8,435 nucleotides of DNA from an uncultured Porphyromonadaceae bacterium (GCA_947176545.1 CAMWRB010000046.1:1-8435), one strand, 5' to 3'; shown: positions 1 through 7,645, numbered from the stretch's first letter. Program-made: numbers and translations. Notes: a model not told the origin generated them from the letters alone.

Positions 1-1
1 G

Positions 2-2368
2 TCGGGCTCCATTCTCCTCGAAGAGAGTGAGATAGATGCTGAGCGCGGCGTGATTCAGGAGGAATGGCGTTCACGTAACACAGCTGATGTGCGCATGTAC
101 ACCTCAATTCTTCCCGAACTCTATGAGGAATATCAGTATGAGCAGATGCCTATTGGTAAGATGGAGGTCGTAATGAACTTCAAGCCTGAAGTGCTTAGAG
201 CTTATTATAAGAAATGGTATCGTCCCGACCAGCAGGGTATTGTGATAGTCGGCGACTTTGATGCAGCCGAAATGGAGAAGAAAGTCATTGCCCTTTTCTC
301 TACAATCCCGATGCCTGAGAATGCTGCTGAACGTACATATCCGACTGTGTCAGACAATAAGGAACCGATCTATGCCTCCTTTGAAGATGCAGAGTTGCAG
401 AATGATATGATAATGGTTTCTTTCAAATTTGACAAGACTCCATTTGATTACCGCAACACATTTGAAGCTTATGTAAACGACGCTGTCATGCCGACAGTGT
501 TCTGCTCCATGCTCAATACACGTCTCAGTGAGTATGTTGAATCTCCCGAGTGTAAATTCGCATATTGTGGTGTTCGCATTGGCGATTACTATGTTTCAAA
601 GACCAAGGGTGCCTTTAATATCATCATAATCCCCAAGGGTGATTCAGAGGCCGCTCTTGCCGATGCAATGGCTGTCATAGCACGTGCCTGCAAGACAGGA
701 TTTACCGCTTCCGAGCTTGAACGAGCCAACAGTCAGTATCTTGCATCTATGGAGCGTAAATATAATGAACGTAACAAGACTAACAACTCCGACCTCGGTA
801 TGGAGCTCGTACGTTACTTCGTAGATAACGAACCTACTCCCGGTATCGAGACTGAATATGAAATTGCAAAGCAGGTGACTCAGATGTTGCCCGTGGATGC
901 TTACAATATGTATGCTGCACAAATCCTCACTGACGAAAATCAGGCGATTGTAGTTTCGCAGCATAAAGCTGAAGGTCGTGTCCTCCCTGCGAAAGAGAAT
1001 ATGGTGAACGCTCTGAATAATGCGATTAATGCAGAATACGAGGCATATGTTGATGAAGTCATCACTGACCCGCTGATACGTAATCTTGCTCCTGCCGGAA
1101 AGATTATCGCCGAGAAGAGCAATGAAAACCTCGGCACTCAGGAGTTCTCACTTTCAAATGGTGTAAAGGTTATTCTCAAAAGCACTGATTTCTCTGCCGA
1201 CCAGATTCTCATGACAGCTTATCGTGAGGGTGGCAAACGTTCTTACAAAAATGAGGATGCTTCCGACGTTCTCCTTATTTCCGATGCTTTCGAATCTTCC
1301 AAGTTAGGAACATTTGATGTTAAGACTCTGACCAAGTATTTAGCAGGTAAGAAAGTTGGATTAGGTTTCGATATCAACATGTCGACCACTTCATTCAACG
1401 GCTCTTCAACAGTTAAGGATTTGCCGACATTGTTTGAATTAATCTACTGCGCATTTACCGACCTCAATCCTGATAAGGAGTATTACACCAACATGATTGA
1501 ACGTGTCAGCTCAATACTCGCCAATCAGGAGAGCAATCCGCAATTCATATTCTCCAAAGAGCTTTCCAAGATGCGTTGGAATGATAGCCCGATGATGGAA
1601 CAGCCCGGTATGAAGATGATTGAAAGCGCTGATTATGACAAGATGTTTGGCATGATTAAGGATGCTCTCAAGAATGCAGCAGACTATACCTTTATCTTCA
1701 CCGGTAATGTAGATGCAGATACTCTCAAACCGTTACTTGAGAAGTATATCGCCAACCTTCCTTCTACAGAGGTCAAGACAGAAATGCCGATTATCAACAA
1801 TATCACCATCACAACCGGTGATATCACCAAGGAAATGCCTGTGAATATGCAGAATCCTGCAGTGTATGTGTTTGGCGCTATCGATGGTGACATTGAGTAT
1901 AATCTGTACAATGATATGCGCATCAAGCTGATAGCAGATGTGCTGGATATCATTTATATCAATACGCTTCGTGAAGAGGAGGGTGGCACCTACGGTGCGC
2001 AGTGTGCTTCTCAGATTGTTCCTTTCAGCAATCAATGGATGATATATTATATCTTCCAGACCGGTATGGATATGAAGGACCGACTCATCAACAGAGCTAA
2101 TGTAGAGTTGGCACGTCTGCTGAAAGAGGGTACTGATGCCGAGACATTCAATAAGGTTAAAGGTGCTGCTCTCGCTCAATTCGATATCAACGTGCGCACA
2201 AACGAGTACTGGGACAATACACTTGTCTCCATGCAGCGAGGCTACGATATGTATACCGGATATAAAGAGATGTTGTCCTCTCTTACATTGGAAGAGTTCA
2301 ATAAATATATGTCAACCCTTTATAATGGTCAGAACAAGCTCCTCCTTGTTGAGGTGCCTGCTGAATAA
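2..2368 (+). CDS. M16 family zinc metallopeptidase (pitrilysin/PqqL-like), 5'-truncated by the window edge
   Basis: The reading frame is open to the window edge (codons from position 2 read SGSILLEESEIDAERG), so the gene starts upstream and the GTG at 50 is internal. About 788 residues are present; two-repeat M16 proteins of this type usually have about 930-950, so roughly 150 are missing, including the HxxEH zinc motif. The segment ERGVIQEEWR (about 44-70) is the conserved stretch after that motif, and the Glu at 62-64 aligns with the third zinc ligand. The family linker follows (PIGKMEVV, then YYKKWYRP and VIVGDFD, about 150-265). A second, normally non-catalytic repeat starts near EFSLSNGVKVIL (about 1142). 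LREEEGGTYG (1967-1996) carries the Arg and Tyr that in M16 enzymes help hold the substrate. Family role: cleavage of oligopeptides or small proteins, here probably in the periplasm, though the signal sequence is not visible. It ends 6 bp before the M3 peptidase gene, so the two are probably cotranscribed. Confidence 0.93.
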   Translation, partial: SGSILLEESEIDAERGVIQEEWRSRNTADVRMYTSILPELYEEYQYEQMPIGKMEVVMNFKPEVLRAYYKKWYRPDQQGIVIVGDFDAAEMEKKVIALFSTIPMPENAAERTYPTVSDNKEPIYASFEDAELQNDMIMVSFKFDKTPFDYRNTFEAYVNDAVMPTVFCSMLNTRLSEYVESPECKFAYCGVRIGDYYVSKTKGAFNIIIIPKGDSEAALADAMAVIARACKTGFTASELERANSQYLASMERKYNERNKTNNSDLGMELVRYFVDNEPTPGIETEYEIAKQVTQMLPVDAYNMYAAQILTDENQAIVVSQHKAEGRVLPAKENMVNALNNAINAEYEAYVDEVITDPLIRNLAPAGKIIAEKSNENLGTQEFSLSNGVKVILKSTDFSADQILMTAYREGGKRSYKNEDASDVLLISDAFESSKLGTFDVKTLTKYLAGKKVGLGFDINMSTTSFNGSSTVKDLPTLFELIYCAFTDLNPDKEYYTNMIERVSSILANQESNPQFIFSKELSKMRWNDSPMMEQPGMKMIESADYDKMFGMIKDALKNAADYTFIFTGNVDADTLKPLLEKYIANLPSTEVKTEMPIINNITITTGDITKEMPVNMQNPAVYVFGAIDGDIEYNLYNDMRIKLIADVLDIIYINTLREEEGGTYGAQCASQIVPFSNQWMIYYIFQTGMDMKDRLINRANVELARLLKEGTDAETFNKVKGAALAQFDINVRTNEYWDNTLVSMQRGYDMYTGYKEMLSSLTLEEFNKYMSTLYNGQNKLLLVEVPAE

Positions 2369-2374
2369 TTACGC

Positions 2375-4519
2375 ATGAAGAAGTATATTATCAGCGGTCT
2401 GGCCGCATTAGCGATTATGACCGTAAACACTGTAAATTCTTCAGCTCAAAGCACCCCGCGTCTACTCGACGCGGGGCTCGCTTATGGAGCTTTACCGTTT
2501 GACCGTCTGACCGCCTCGGATTATGAGCAGGCTGTCAAGGATGGTATAGAACGCAGAAATCAAAATATAGCAGCCATAGTCAATCAGCGCAGTGTCCCGA
2601 CATTCGAGAATACCATTGTGGCTCTTCACCGTTCAGGTGATGACTTGGGTCGTGCCGAGCTGGCATTAGGTAATCTGGAACACGCATTGGGAGATACTCT
2701 TCTGATGCAGGCTTTGGCTAATGTAACTCCTCTTATATCCTCGCATGAAGCCGAGGTTATACTTAACGAGCCGTTGTGGGAACGTATCAAGCAGGTGTAC
2801 GACAACCGCGACAAGCGCAACGACCTCACAAAGGAGGACCTTCGTTTGCTCGACGAGACGTATATGCAGTTCGCACTCAACGGTGCCAATCTGCAAGGTG
2901 CAGACCGTGAGAAGTATCGTGAACTTAATGCAAAACTTTCAGACCTGAACCTGAAATTCGCGCAAAATGTAACCAATGAGATGGCTTCAGCTGACCGTCG
3001 TCTTTGGCTGACAGCTGATGACCTTTCGGGTCTTCCCGAAGATATAAAGAATGCCGCACGTCAGGAGGCCAAGCAGATTCTTGAATCCGAGGGTAAAGAG
3101 GATGACGGCACATCATATGTGTTTACTGTCTATTTCCCCTCATTCAGTCCGTTCATTAAATATTCTGACCGCAGAGACTTGCGTGAGAAGATGTATAGAC
3201 TTTACAATTCTCGTAATCAGAAAGGTGAGTTCTCGAATATCCAGGTGCTGAAAGATATCGCCAATACACGTCTCGAATTGGCTAAACTGATGGGTAAAAA
3301 GAATTTTGCCGAGTATACACTGCAGCACACTATGGCCGGTAACCCCGCTAATGTATATGCTATGTTCACCGAGCTGACTGATGCCTATCTGCCAGCGATG
3401 AAGGAGGAACTGGCTGTTATCGAGGAATATGCCCGTTCCAAAGAGGGCGCAGACTATGTCATGATGCCTTGGGACTATACATATTGGGCTGATAAGTATA
3501 AGAATGAGAAGTATGCCTTCAATGATGAGGATATGAAGCCATATTTCGAACTGAACAATACAATCAAAGGTGTGTTCGGTCTTGCCACCAAGCTATATGG
3601 ATATACCTTTAAGGAGAATACCTCTCTTCCCGGTTATCATCCCGATGTCAAGGTGTATGAAGTCTACAACCGTGATGGTAAGATGATAGGTCTGTTGTAC
3701 ACAGACTTCTTCTATCGTGCCGGAAAGTCTCCCGGTGCATGGATGACCGAATACCAGACAGAATGTAAGGATGATGATGGCAACAAGACTTATCCCATCA
3801 TATCCATCGTTTGTAACTTTGCCAAGCCGGTGGGTGATAATCCTGTATTGCTCAATCCGTATGAGGTTGAAACTTTCCTCCATGAGTTCGGACATGCCCT
3901 CCACGGTCTGTCAGCTGAAGCAAAATACACTTCATTAAGCGGCACAAATGTATATCATGACTTTGTGGAACTTTTCTCACAATTCAATGAGAATTATTTG
4001 ACAGAAAAGGAATTTCTTGATAGTTTCGCCGTACATTACAAGACCGGTGAGAAAATGCCCGAGGAGTTACTTGAAAAGTTCATACAGGCGTCACAATACG
4101 GAGCCGCCTACGCATGTATTCGTCAGTTGAATTTCGGAATTACCGATATGGCTTATCACACAATCGAGGAGCCGCTGAGCGATGATACAGACATCGAGAT
4201 GTTTGAGAATGTCGCTATCACCCCGGTACGGATATTTGCTCCGGTTGAAGGCACATATTTCTCTCCAACATTCTCCCATGTTTTCGCCGGAGGTTATGCT
4301 GCCGGATATTACGGATACAAATGGAGTGAGGAGCTGGATGCTGACGCTTTTGACGCATTCCAGGAAAACGGAATATTTGACCGCGCTACAGCAGACAACT
4401 TCCTGCATATGCTTCAGGCAGGCGGTACTGAAGACCCGATGACTCTGTACATAGAGTTCCGTGGCAAGAAACCTACGGTAGATGCACTGTTGAAGCGTGA
4501 CGGAATAGTCCGTAAATAA
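2375..4519 (+). CDS. dcp: Exported M3 family peptidyl-dipeptidase (Dcp type)
   Basis: This is a complete 714-residue zinc metallopeptidase, a normal length for Dcp. It should release dipeptides from the C-terminus of oligopeptides. Residues 1-25 form a signal peptide (MKKY, a hydrophobic core, then SSA before QS), giving a signal-peptidase-I type site with no lipobox Cys, so a periplasmic location is likely. The zinc site is intact: HEFGH with His503, Glu504 and His507, and Glu532 in DFVELFSQ exactly 25 residues after the second His, as in thimet oligopeptidase. HEFGHALHGL favours Dcp over OpdA/PrlC. The C-terminal substrate-binding segment is present (FSHVFAGGYAAGYYGYKW, His635, Tyr641, Tyr645 and Tyr648), followed by LDADAF. 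The start is 6 bp after the M16 stop, there is no convincing Shine-Dalgarno sequence, and I saw no Bacteroides-type promoter just upstream, so translation and transcription are probably linked to the M16 gene. A strong hairpin lies in codons 27-34. Confidence 0.95.
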   Translation: MKKYIISGLAALAIMTVNTVNSSAQSTPRLLDAGLAYGALPFDRLTASDYEQAVKDGIERRNQNIAAIVNQRSVPTFENTIVALHRSGDDLGRAELALGNLEHALGDTLLMQALANVTPLISSHEAEVILNEPLWERIKQVYDNRDKRNDLTKEDLRLLDETYMQFALNGANLQGADREKYRELNAKLSDLNLKFAQNVTNEMASADRRLWLTADDLSGLPEDIKNAARQEAKQILESEGKEDDGTSYVFTVYFPSFSPFIKYSDRRDLREKMYRLYNSRNQKGEFSNIQVLKDIANTRLELAKLMGKKNFAEYTLQHTMAGNPANVYAMFTELTDAYLPAMKEELAVIEEYARSKEGADYVMMPWDYTYWADKYKNEKYAFNDEDMKPYFELNNTIKGVFGLATKLYGYTFKENTSLPGYHPDVKVYEVYNRDGKMIGLLYTDFFYRAGKSPGAWMTEYQTECKDDDGNKTYPIISIVCNFAKPVGDNPVLLNPYEVETFLHEFGHALHGLSAEAKYTSLSGTNVYHDFVELFSQFNENYLTEKEFLDSFAVHYKTGEKMPEELLEKFIQASQYGAAYACIRQLNFGITDMAYHTIEEPLSDDTDIEMFENVAITPVRIFAPVEGTYFSPTFSHVFAGGYAAGYYGYKWSEELDADAFDAFQENGIFDRATADNFLHMLQAGGTEDPMTLYIEFRGKKPTVDALLKRDGIVRK
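2454..2476 (+). other. Intragenic GC-rich hairpin just after the signal-peptide codons of the M3 gene
   Basis: CCCCGCGTC at 2454-2462 and GACGCGGGG at 2468-2476 form a perfect 9-bp stem (8 of 9 pairs G:C) around the 5-nt loop TACTC. It lies about 80-100 nt after the start codon, at residues 27-34, just beyond the predicted cleavage site. No T-run follows, so it is not a classical intrinsic terminator. A role in translation pausing, mRNA stability or lowering M3 expression relative to M16 is only a possibility, and chance is not excluded. Confidence 0.5.
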
Positions 4520-4537
4520 GACACTGTTTCTATTAAT

Positions 4538-4589
4538 TAATATCCCGCATCAAAAACACCGTATAAGGGTGGTATGATGCGGGATATTA
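4538..4589. terminator. Probable bidirectional transcription terminator between converging genes
   Basis: A perfect 15-bp inverted repeat (TAATATCCCGCATCA at 4538-4552, its complement at 4575-4589) encloses a 22-nt loop, which contains a further 4-bp CACC/GGTG stem (4557-4560 with 4568-4571). It lies 18 bp after the M3 stop and about 37 bp after the stop of the minus-strand Fn3-like gene, the usual place for a shared terminator. The outer stem and flanks are AT-rich on both sides, but there is no uninterrupted T-tract, so efficiency cannot be judged by eye. Confidence 0.75.
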
Positions 4590-4626
4590 TTATATTATGA
4601 CTGTTCTTTTGAAAAATGCAATGATA

Positions 4627-5781
4627 CTATCTGAGTGGAACGGAAATTTTAACCTTCTTGTTGATTATTCTGTTTGAAGACATATTTACCGAAATGATGT
4701 AAAGTCCGGGATTGAGTGAGAGGTTGGCATTTCCGTGACCCGAAATTATGTGCGTGCCACTGATGTCATAAATATTCCATTGGTCTTCGGTCGAAAGTCC
4801 TGAAATACAGGTGTCGCCTGAATGGTAGCTGACTTCTATCTCATTCTCTGTTTCAATCGCATCTATGCCGTTGTATAGGTCGTAAATTGCCAGGGAATCA
4901 AAAGGAGTGGAAAGATAGGAAGTGAAATTGAATGTAAGTATAATCTGTGGCTTGTGGTGTTTCAGTTTATTTAACGGACAGATATATGTATTCCATCCGT
5001 TCTTACCGTTACGCTTGTCTATGGATGCGATTTCGATGATTTCTCCATCTTCACACAGTCCGCTTATACCAATAGTGTTAGCATCGTCCGAACCCCACTT
5101 ATAATACTTGATGTGTAACTCGGGATTTTCTACCTGAGATAAATTTATCTTTCCCGTATAAACATCCATTGAGGTGTAAAGTGTATTCTGTTCAGCCAAT
5201 GCGTAATAATTATCATCATCTCCGGAAGGGAATGAACTGCTCTGCTGTTCAACGATGGTAAGTAATCCACGGTTATTATCGTCTGATTCGGTATATATTA
5301 TCTCTCTGGCCAAGTCAGCAGGTGTAAATCCGTTATAATAGGGGAGCGGTTCGGAAACGCCAACTGCAATTTTCCTGCTTTCAGTCATTCTTTCTGCAGG
5401 AGTACCGTTCAGAAGGGAAAGAACATAAAATTGTGCGGTAGATTTCTCTTCCGGCCCGCAAACCTGACGTAAGATGGTTCGTGAGATTATCGGCGTGTCG
5501 GTAACCGGATATAATATACCGTCATCTGAAGGAGAGTAGACCATATATGTCAGGTCAAACGGAGATATCGGATTACCTTCTGTATCTGTTTCGGGAGCGT
5601 TCCATGACAACCGGACACGGCCGGGGACACTCTCTTCGAAAAGTGTTACGTCCGTTACCGGTTCGGGAATCTGAGGTGGGTCTATATCCTGAGAGAAAGA
5701 TATTAAGCAACCTGAAGAAAAGTATGTGATAATTAACAGCAGACATCTGAGGCTACCGTTAGGAAAGTATTTTGATGTCAT
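4627..5781 (-). CDS. Secreted protein with Fn3-like domain and T9SS type A-like C-terminal domain
   Basis: A 384-residue exported protein of unknown function. Residues 1-30 are a signal sequence (hydrophobic CLLLIITYF), probably cleaved near SFS before QD; Cys25 in FSSGC is a weak alternative lipobox. Residues about 37-143 look like a fibronectin type III domain: PEPVTDV, GRVRLSWNAP, then TYMVY, and a last strand RKIAVGVSEP. Residues about 144-303 begin with LPYYNGF and contain a YYALAEQ segment, alternating strands and LHIKYYKW, resembling the jelly-roll/MAM-like modules that often follow Fn3 in Bacteroidales surface proteins. Residues about 325-384 (WNIYDISGTHI, LNPGLYIISV, then KKVKISV) resemble the C-terminal sorting domain of type IX secretion cargo. 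Enzyme motifs are not apparent, so binding or adhesion is more likely than catalysis. The start ATG (5779-5781) is 24 bp after the stop of the barrel gene, suggesting cotranscription. Domain calls are by eye. Confidence 0.85.
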   Translation of the reverse strand: MTSKYFPNGSLRCLLLIITYFSSGCLISFSQDIDPPQIPEPVTDVTLFEESVPGRVRLSWNAPETDTEGNPISPFDLTYMVYSPSDDGILYPVTDTPIISRTILRQVCGPEEKSTAQFYVLSLLNGTPAERMTESRKIAVGVSEPLPYYNGFTPADLAREIIYTESDDNNRGLLTIVEQQSSSFPSGDDDNYYALAEQNTLYTSMDVYTGKINLSQVENPELHIKYYKWGSDDANTIGISGLCEDGEIIEIASIDKRNGKNGWNTYICPLNKLKHHKPQIILTFNFTSYLSTPFDSLAIYDLYNGIDAIETENEIEVSYHSGDTCISGLSTEDQWNIYDISGTHIISGHGNANLSLNPGLYIISVNMSSNRIINKKVKISVPLR

Positions 5782-5805
5782 GAGGGTAATGTGGGAAAAT
5801 TGATA

Positions 5806-6552
5806 TCAGAATGTTATGCCGAACCCTATCTGAGCTAAGGATACATTGGCACGATTTATTTCAGTTATTTCCGAATGCTTGCTGTTAAAGTGTCTGAAAG
5901 TATATGCAAGCAGAAGATAACTCTGAAATTTACGTTTTCGGGTCAGGTGAATACCGCAACCGATGGCACATGATGTGTCACCGAATGTCGGGGAATTGGA
6001 GATGGTGTTGAAACTATATCCGAGACGAAGATGAAAGAAACAGAGAGACGGACGCTCTCTGAACGAGGAACGGAACAGAACGTACACCGGAAGGAAACTG
6101 TCTGAGGTTCCAAGACTTTTATGTATACCGCCGCCTACACCCAAGGTCTGTATCCACTTGTTGCGATAACCGAACATTACGTCAAAGTTAAAAGTGGACA
6201 TATCTAGACCTGAAAGGTCGATACACATTCCGGTCTCCATACCCCAGGTAAAGTGTGAGAATCCGCGCGCGATACCTTTGCGGTGCTCTTCATCAAATTC
6301 GTCGTACTCGACGGTCAATATTTTACCATCATTTCCTATAGTCTCACCCTCGGCCAGTACATGTTCCTCAGTGGTTCCGTCACTGTACGTCGTAGTCACG
6401 GTCGTAACCTCTTCGATTATGGTCTGAGTGATTGTATTGCGCAGTGAATCGGTTGTGATGACAGCCGGTGAGGGAGTTGATGCCCGGGACTGACTGACAA
6501 ATACAAACACAGTCATAACAATAAGGGATATGAAAATGCTCTTATGTGCCAT
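5806..6552 (-). CDS. Small outer-membrane beta-barrel protein, function unknown
   Basis: A 248-residue protein with a signal peptide (residues 1 to about 25; MAHKSIF, a hydrophobic core, then QSRAS). Next comes a Thr- and acid-rich linker (about 30-95; TTVTTTYSDGTTEEH), probably unfolded in the periplasm. From about 101 to the end I count eight amphipathic strands, including FTWGMETGMCIDL, FNFDVMFGYR, LGVGGGIH, VYVLFRSSF, FFHLRLGYSF, AIGCGIHLT, YLLLAYTFRHF and the last, VSLAQIGFGITF. The final residue is Phe, the usual C-terminal signature recognised by the BAM machinery. This fits an eight-stranded barrel of the OmpA/OmpX or generic porin-family type. I do not recognise a specific family. 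The gene begins 37 bp after the rpoD stop and is followed after 24 bp by the Fn3-like secreted protein, so all three may share a transcript. No Bacteroides-type promoter is visible in the 37-bp gap. Confidence 0.83.
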   Translation of the reverse strand: MAHKSIFISLIVMTVFVFVSQSRASTPSPAVITTDSLRNTITQTIIEEVTTVTTTYSDGTTEEHVLAEGETIGNDGKILTVEYDEFDEEHRKGIARGFSHFTWGMETGMCIDLSGLDMSTFNFDVMFGYRNKWIQTLGVGGGIHKSLGTSDSFLPVYVLFRSSFRERPSLCFFHLRLGYSFNTISNSPTFGDTSCAIGCGIHLTRKRKFQSYLLLAYTFRHFNSKHSEITEINRANVSLAQIGFGITF

Positions 6553-6589
6553 AACTGTGTATATTATTCGTGATTGGGTATTATTTTGT

Positions 6590-7450
6590 TTACTCTCCGA
6601 GATAGCTTTTCAGCAACTTACTCTTTTGCCCTTTCAGACGCCTGATTGCCTTCTCTTTAATCTGGCGTACACGTTCACGTGTAAGGTCAAATTTTGCTCC
6701 AATCTCTTCAAGTGTCATCTCCTGACAACCTATACCGAAGAACATCTTGAGAATCTCACGTTCCCTGTCATACAACTGTCGCAACGCCCGGTCCACCTCT
6801 TTGGAGAGAGACTCCTGATTGAGAGAAGAGTCTGCCATGGGACTGTCTTCGTTAGGAAGCACATCGAGCAGAGAGTTGTCTTCACCCTCGACAAAAGGTG
6901 CATCCACAGATATATGTCGCCCGGACACTTTGAGTGTATCGGAAATTTTATCGACCGGAAGGTCAAGGCGCTCTGCAAGTTCTTCAGGAGATGGTTTGCG
7001 CTCATTCTCCTGTTCGAATTTGGCAAGTTCCTTGCTTATTTTATTGAGTGAGCCGACCTGGTTCAGAGGCAGACGAACAATACGGGATTGTTCAGCCAAA
7101 GCCTGCAGGATAGATTGACGAATCCACCATACGGCGTATGATATGAATTTGAAGCCACGGGTTTCATCAAATTTCTGAGCTGCACGGATTAGTCCGAGAT
7201 TGCCCTCATTGATAAGGTCAGGAAGACTCAATCCCTGATTCTGGTATTGTTTGGCTACAGAGACGACAAATCGCAAGTTGGCTCGTGTCAGTTTCTCCAA
7301 AGCGGCCCGGTCCCCCTTTTTGATGCGTTGAGCGAGCTCAACCTCCTCGCTTACTGATATCAACTCCTCGCGACCTATCTCCTGAAGGTATTTATCCAAA
7401 GAAGCACTTTCGCGATTGGTAATTGATTTTGTTATCTTAAGTTGTCTCAT
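6590..7450 (-). CDS. rpoD: Primary RNA polymerase sigma factor RpoD (sigma-70 family, short Bacteroidales form)
   Basis: The housekeeping sigma factor, which binds core RNA polymerase and directs it to vegetative promoters in the cytoplasm. At 286 residues it lacks region 1.1 and the large non-conserved insert of E. coli sigma-70, the normal form in this order. Region 1.2 is at about 17-47 ([20 protein letters not shown]). Region 2 is at about 53-123, with core-binding and promoter-melting motifs ([35 protein letters not shown]). Region 3 is at about 124-190 ([15 protein letters not shown]). Region 4 is at about 217-286, with the helix-turn-helix [20 protein letters not shown] (235-254). The start [17 protein letters not shown] matches the conserved N-terminus, and the sequence just upstream is A-rich (CCAAGAAAATATG), as expected without a Shine-Dalgarno site. 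It lies downstream of an htrA-type gene and has its own candidate promoter. Confidence 0.98.
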   Translation of the reverse strand: MRQLKITKSITNRESASLDKYLQEIGREELISVSEEVELAQRIKKGDRAALEKLTRANLRFVVSVAKQYQNQGLSLPDLINEGNLGLIRAAQKFDETRGFKFISYAVWWIRQSILQALAEQSRIVRLPLNQVGSLNKISKELAKFEQENERKPSPEELAERLDLPVDKISDTLKVSGRHISVDAPFVEGEDNSLLDVLPNEDSPMADSSLNQESLSKEVDRALRQLYDREREILKMFFGIGCQEMTLEEIGAKFDLTRERVRQIKEKAIRRLKGQKSKLLKSYLGE

Positions 7451-7492
7451 ATTTTCTTGGTTGCAATATTCTTTTACTGCAGTATTCAGCTA

Positions 7493-7558
7493 TTAGTTAA
7501 GCTTTAATGAATGACGTGCGGCAACAGGTGTATCACATGCAGCCTCGGTACACGTCAT
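7493..7558 (-). CDS. Candidate 21-codon upstream ORF in the rpoD leader (speculative)
   Basis: An ATG at 7558-7556 opens a 21-residue frame (starts MTCTEAAC, ends HSLKLN) closed by TAA at 7495-7493, 42 bp before the rpoD start. The ATG falls within the range where transcription should begin from the predicted promoter, so the ORF would be leaderless or nearly so. The first 48 nt are also the foldable segment at 7511-7558. A short ORF like this arises easily by chance and the peptide resembles nothing I know. Confidence 0.18.
   Translation of the reverse strand: MTCTEAACDTPVAARHSLKLN
7511..7558 (-). promoter_or_regulatory. Foldable segment at the start of the rpoD leader (8-bp inverted repeat with nested hairpin)
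   Basis: ATGACGTG (plus strand 7511-7518) and CACGTCAT (7551-7558) are perfect inverted repeats. Between them, in the minus-strand transcript, GGCTGCATGTG (7544-7534) pairs imperfectly with CACCTGTTGCC (7530-7520) around a 3-nt loop, with two mismatches and one G-U pair. The 48-nt segment lies directly downstream of the predicted promoter and about 60 nt before the rpoD start, leaving an unstructured AT-rich stretch next to the start codon. It could be a 5' stabilising structure, a regulatory leader or, as DNA, a spaced operator. Function is inferred only from position. Confidence 0.4.
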
Positions 7559-7564
7559 AGAATA

Positions 7565-7596
7565 CAAAATTAACAAAAATTAATCATTCGTGCAAG
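7565..7596 (-). promoter_or_regulatory. rpoD: Candidate Bacteroides-type promoter for rpoD
   Basis: On the minus strand TAATTTTG (7572-7565) matches the -7 consensus TAnnTTTG at every fixed position. CTTG (7596-7593), 20 bp upstream, matches the -33 element TTTG at three of four positions; the known spacing is about 19-21. Transcription should start near 7556-7562, giving an rpoD leader of about 105-112 nt. Because RpoD itself recognises this type of promoter, rpoD could be autoregulated. Confidence 0.6.
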
Positions 7597-7645
7597 TCTT
7601 GAGGCTTACATGACGAGTATTCGGGTCGGTACATATATTCACGCG

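Noticed and set aside
50..52. GTG as start of the M16 gene
   Set aside because: The frame stays open to the window edge and the upstream residues (EIDAERG) continue the conserved M16 sequence, so this is an internal Val codon.
1733..2179. 148-codon antisense ORF opposite the M16 gene
   Set aside because: It lies wholly inside a convincing conserved gene, and its translation shows no domain or signal pattern.
6553..6589. Promoter or terminator between rpoD and the barrel gene
   Set aside because: The 37-bp gap has no TAnnTTTG element and no credible inverted repeat on the minus strand.
6530..7051. 173-codon ORF opposite rpoD
   Set aside because: It is antisense to the strongly conserved RpoD regions 3 and 4, and its Cys/Phe-rich translation is typical of a shadow frame.
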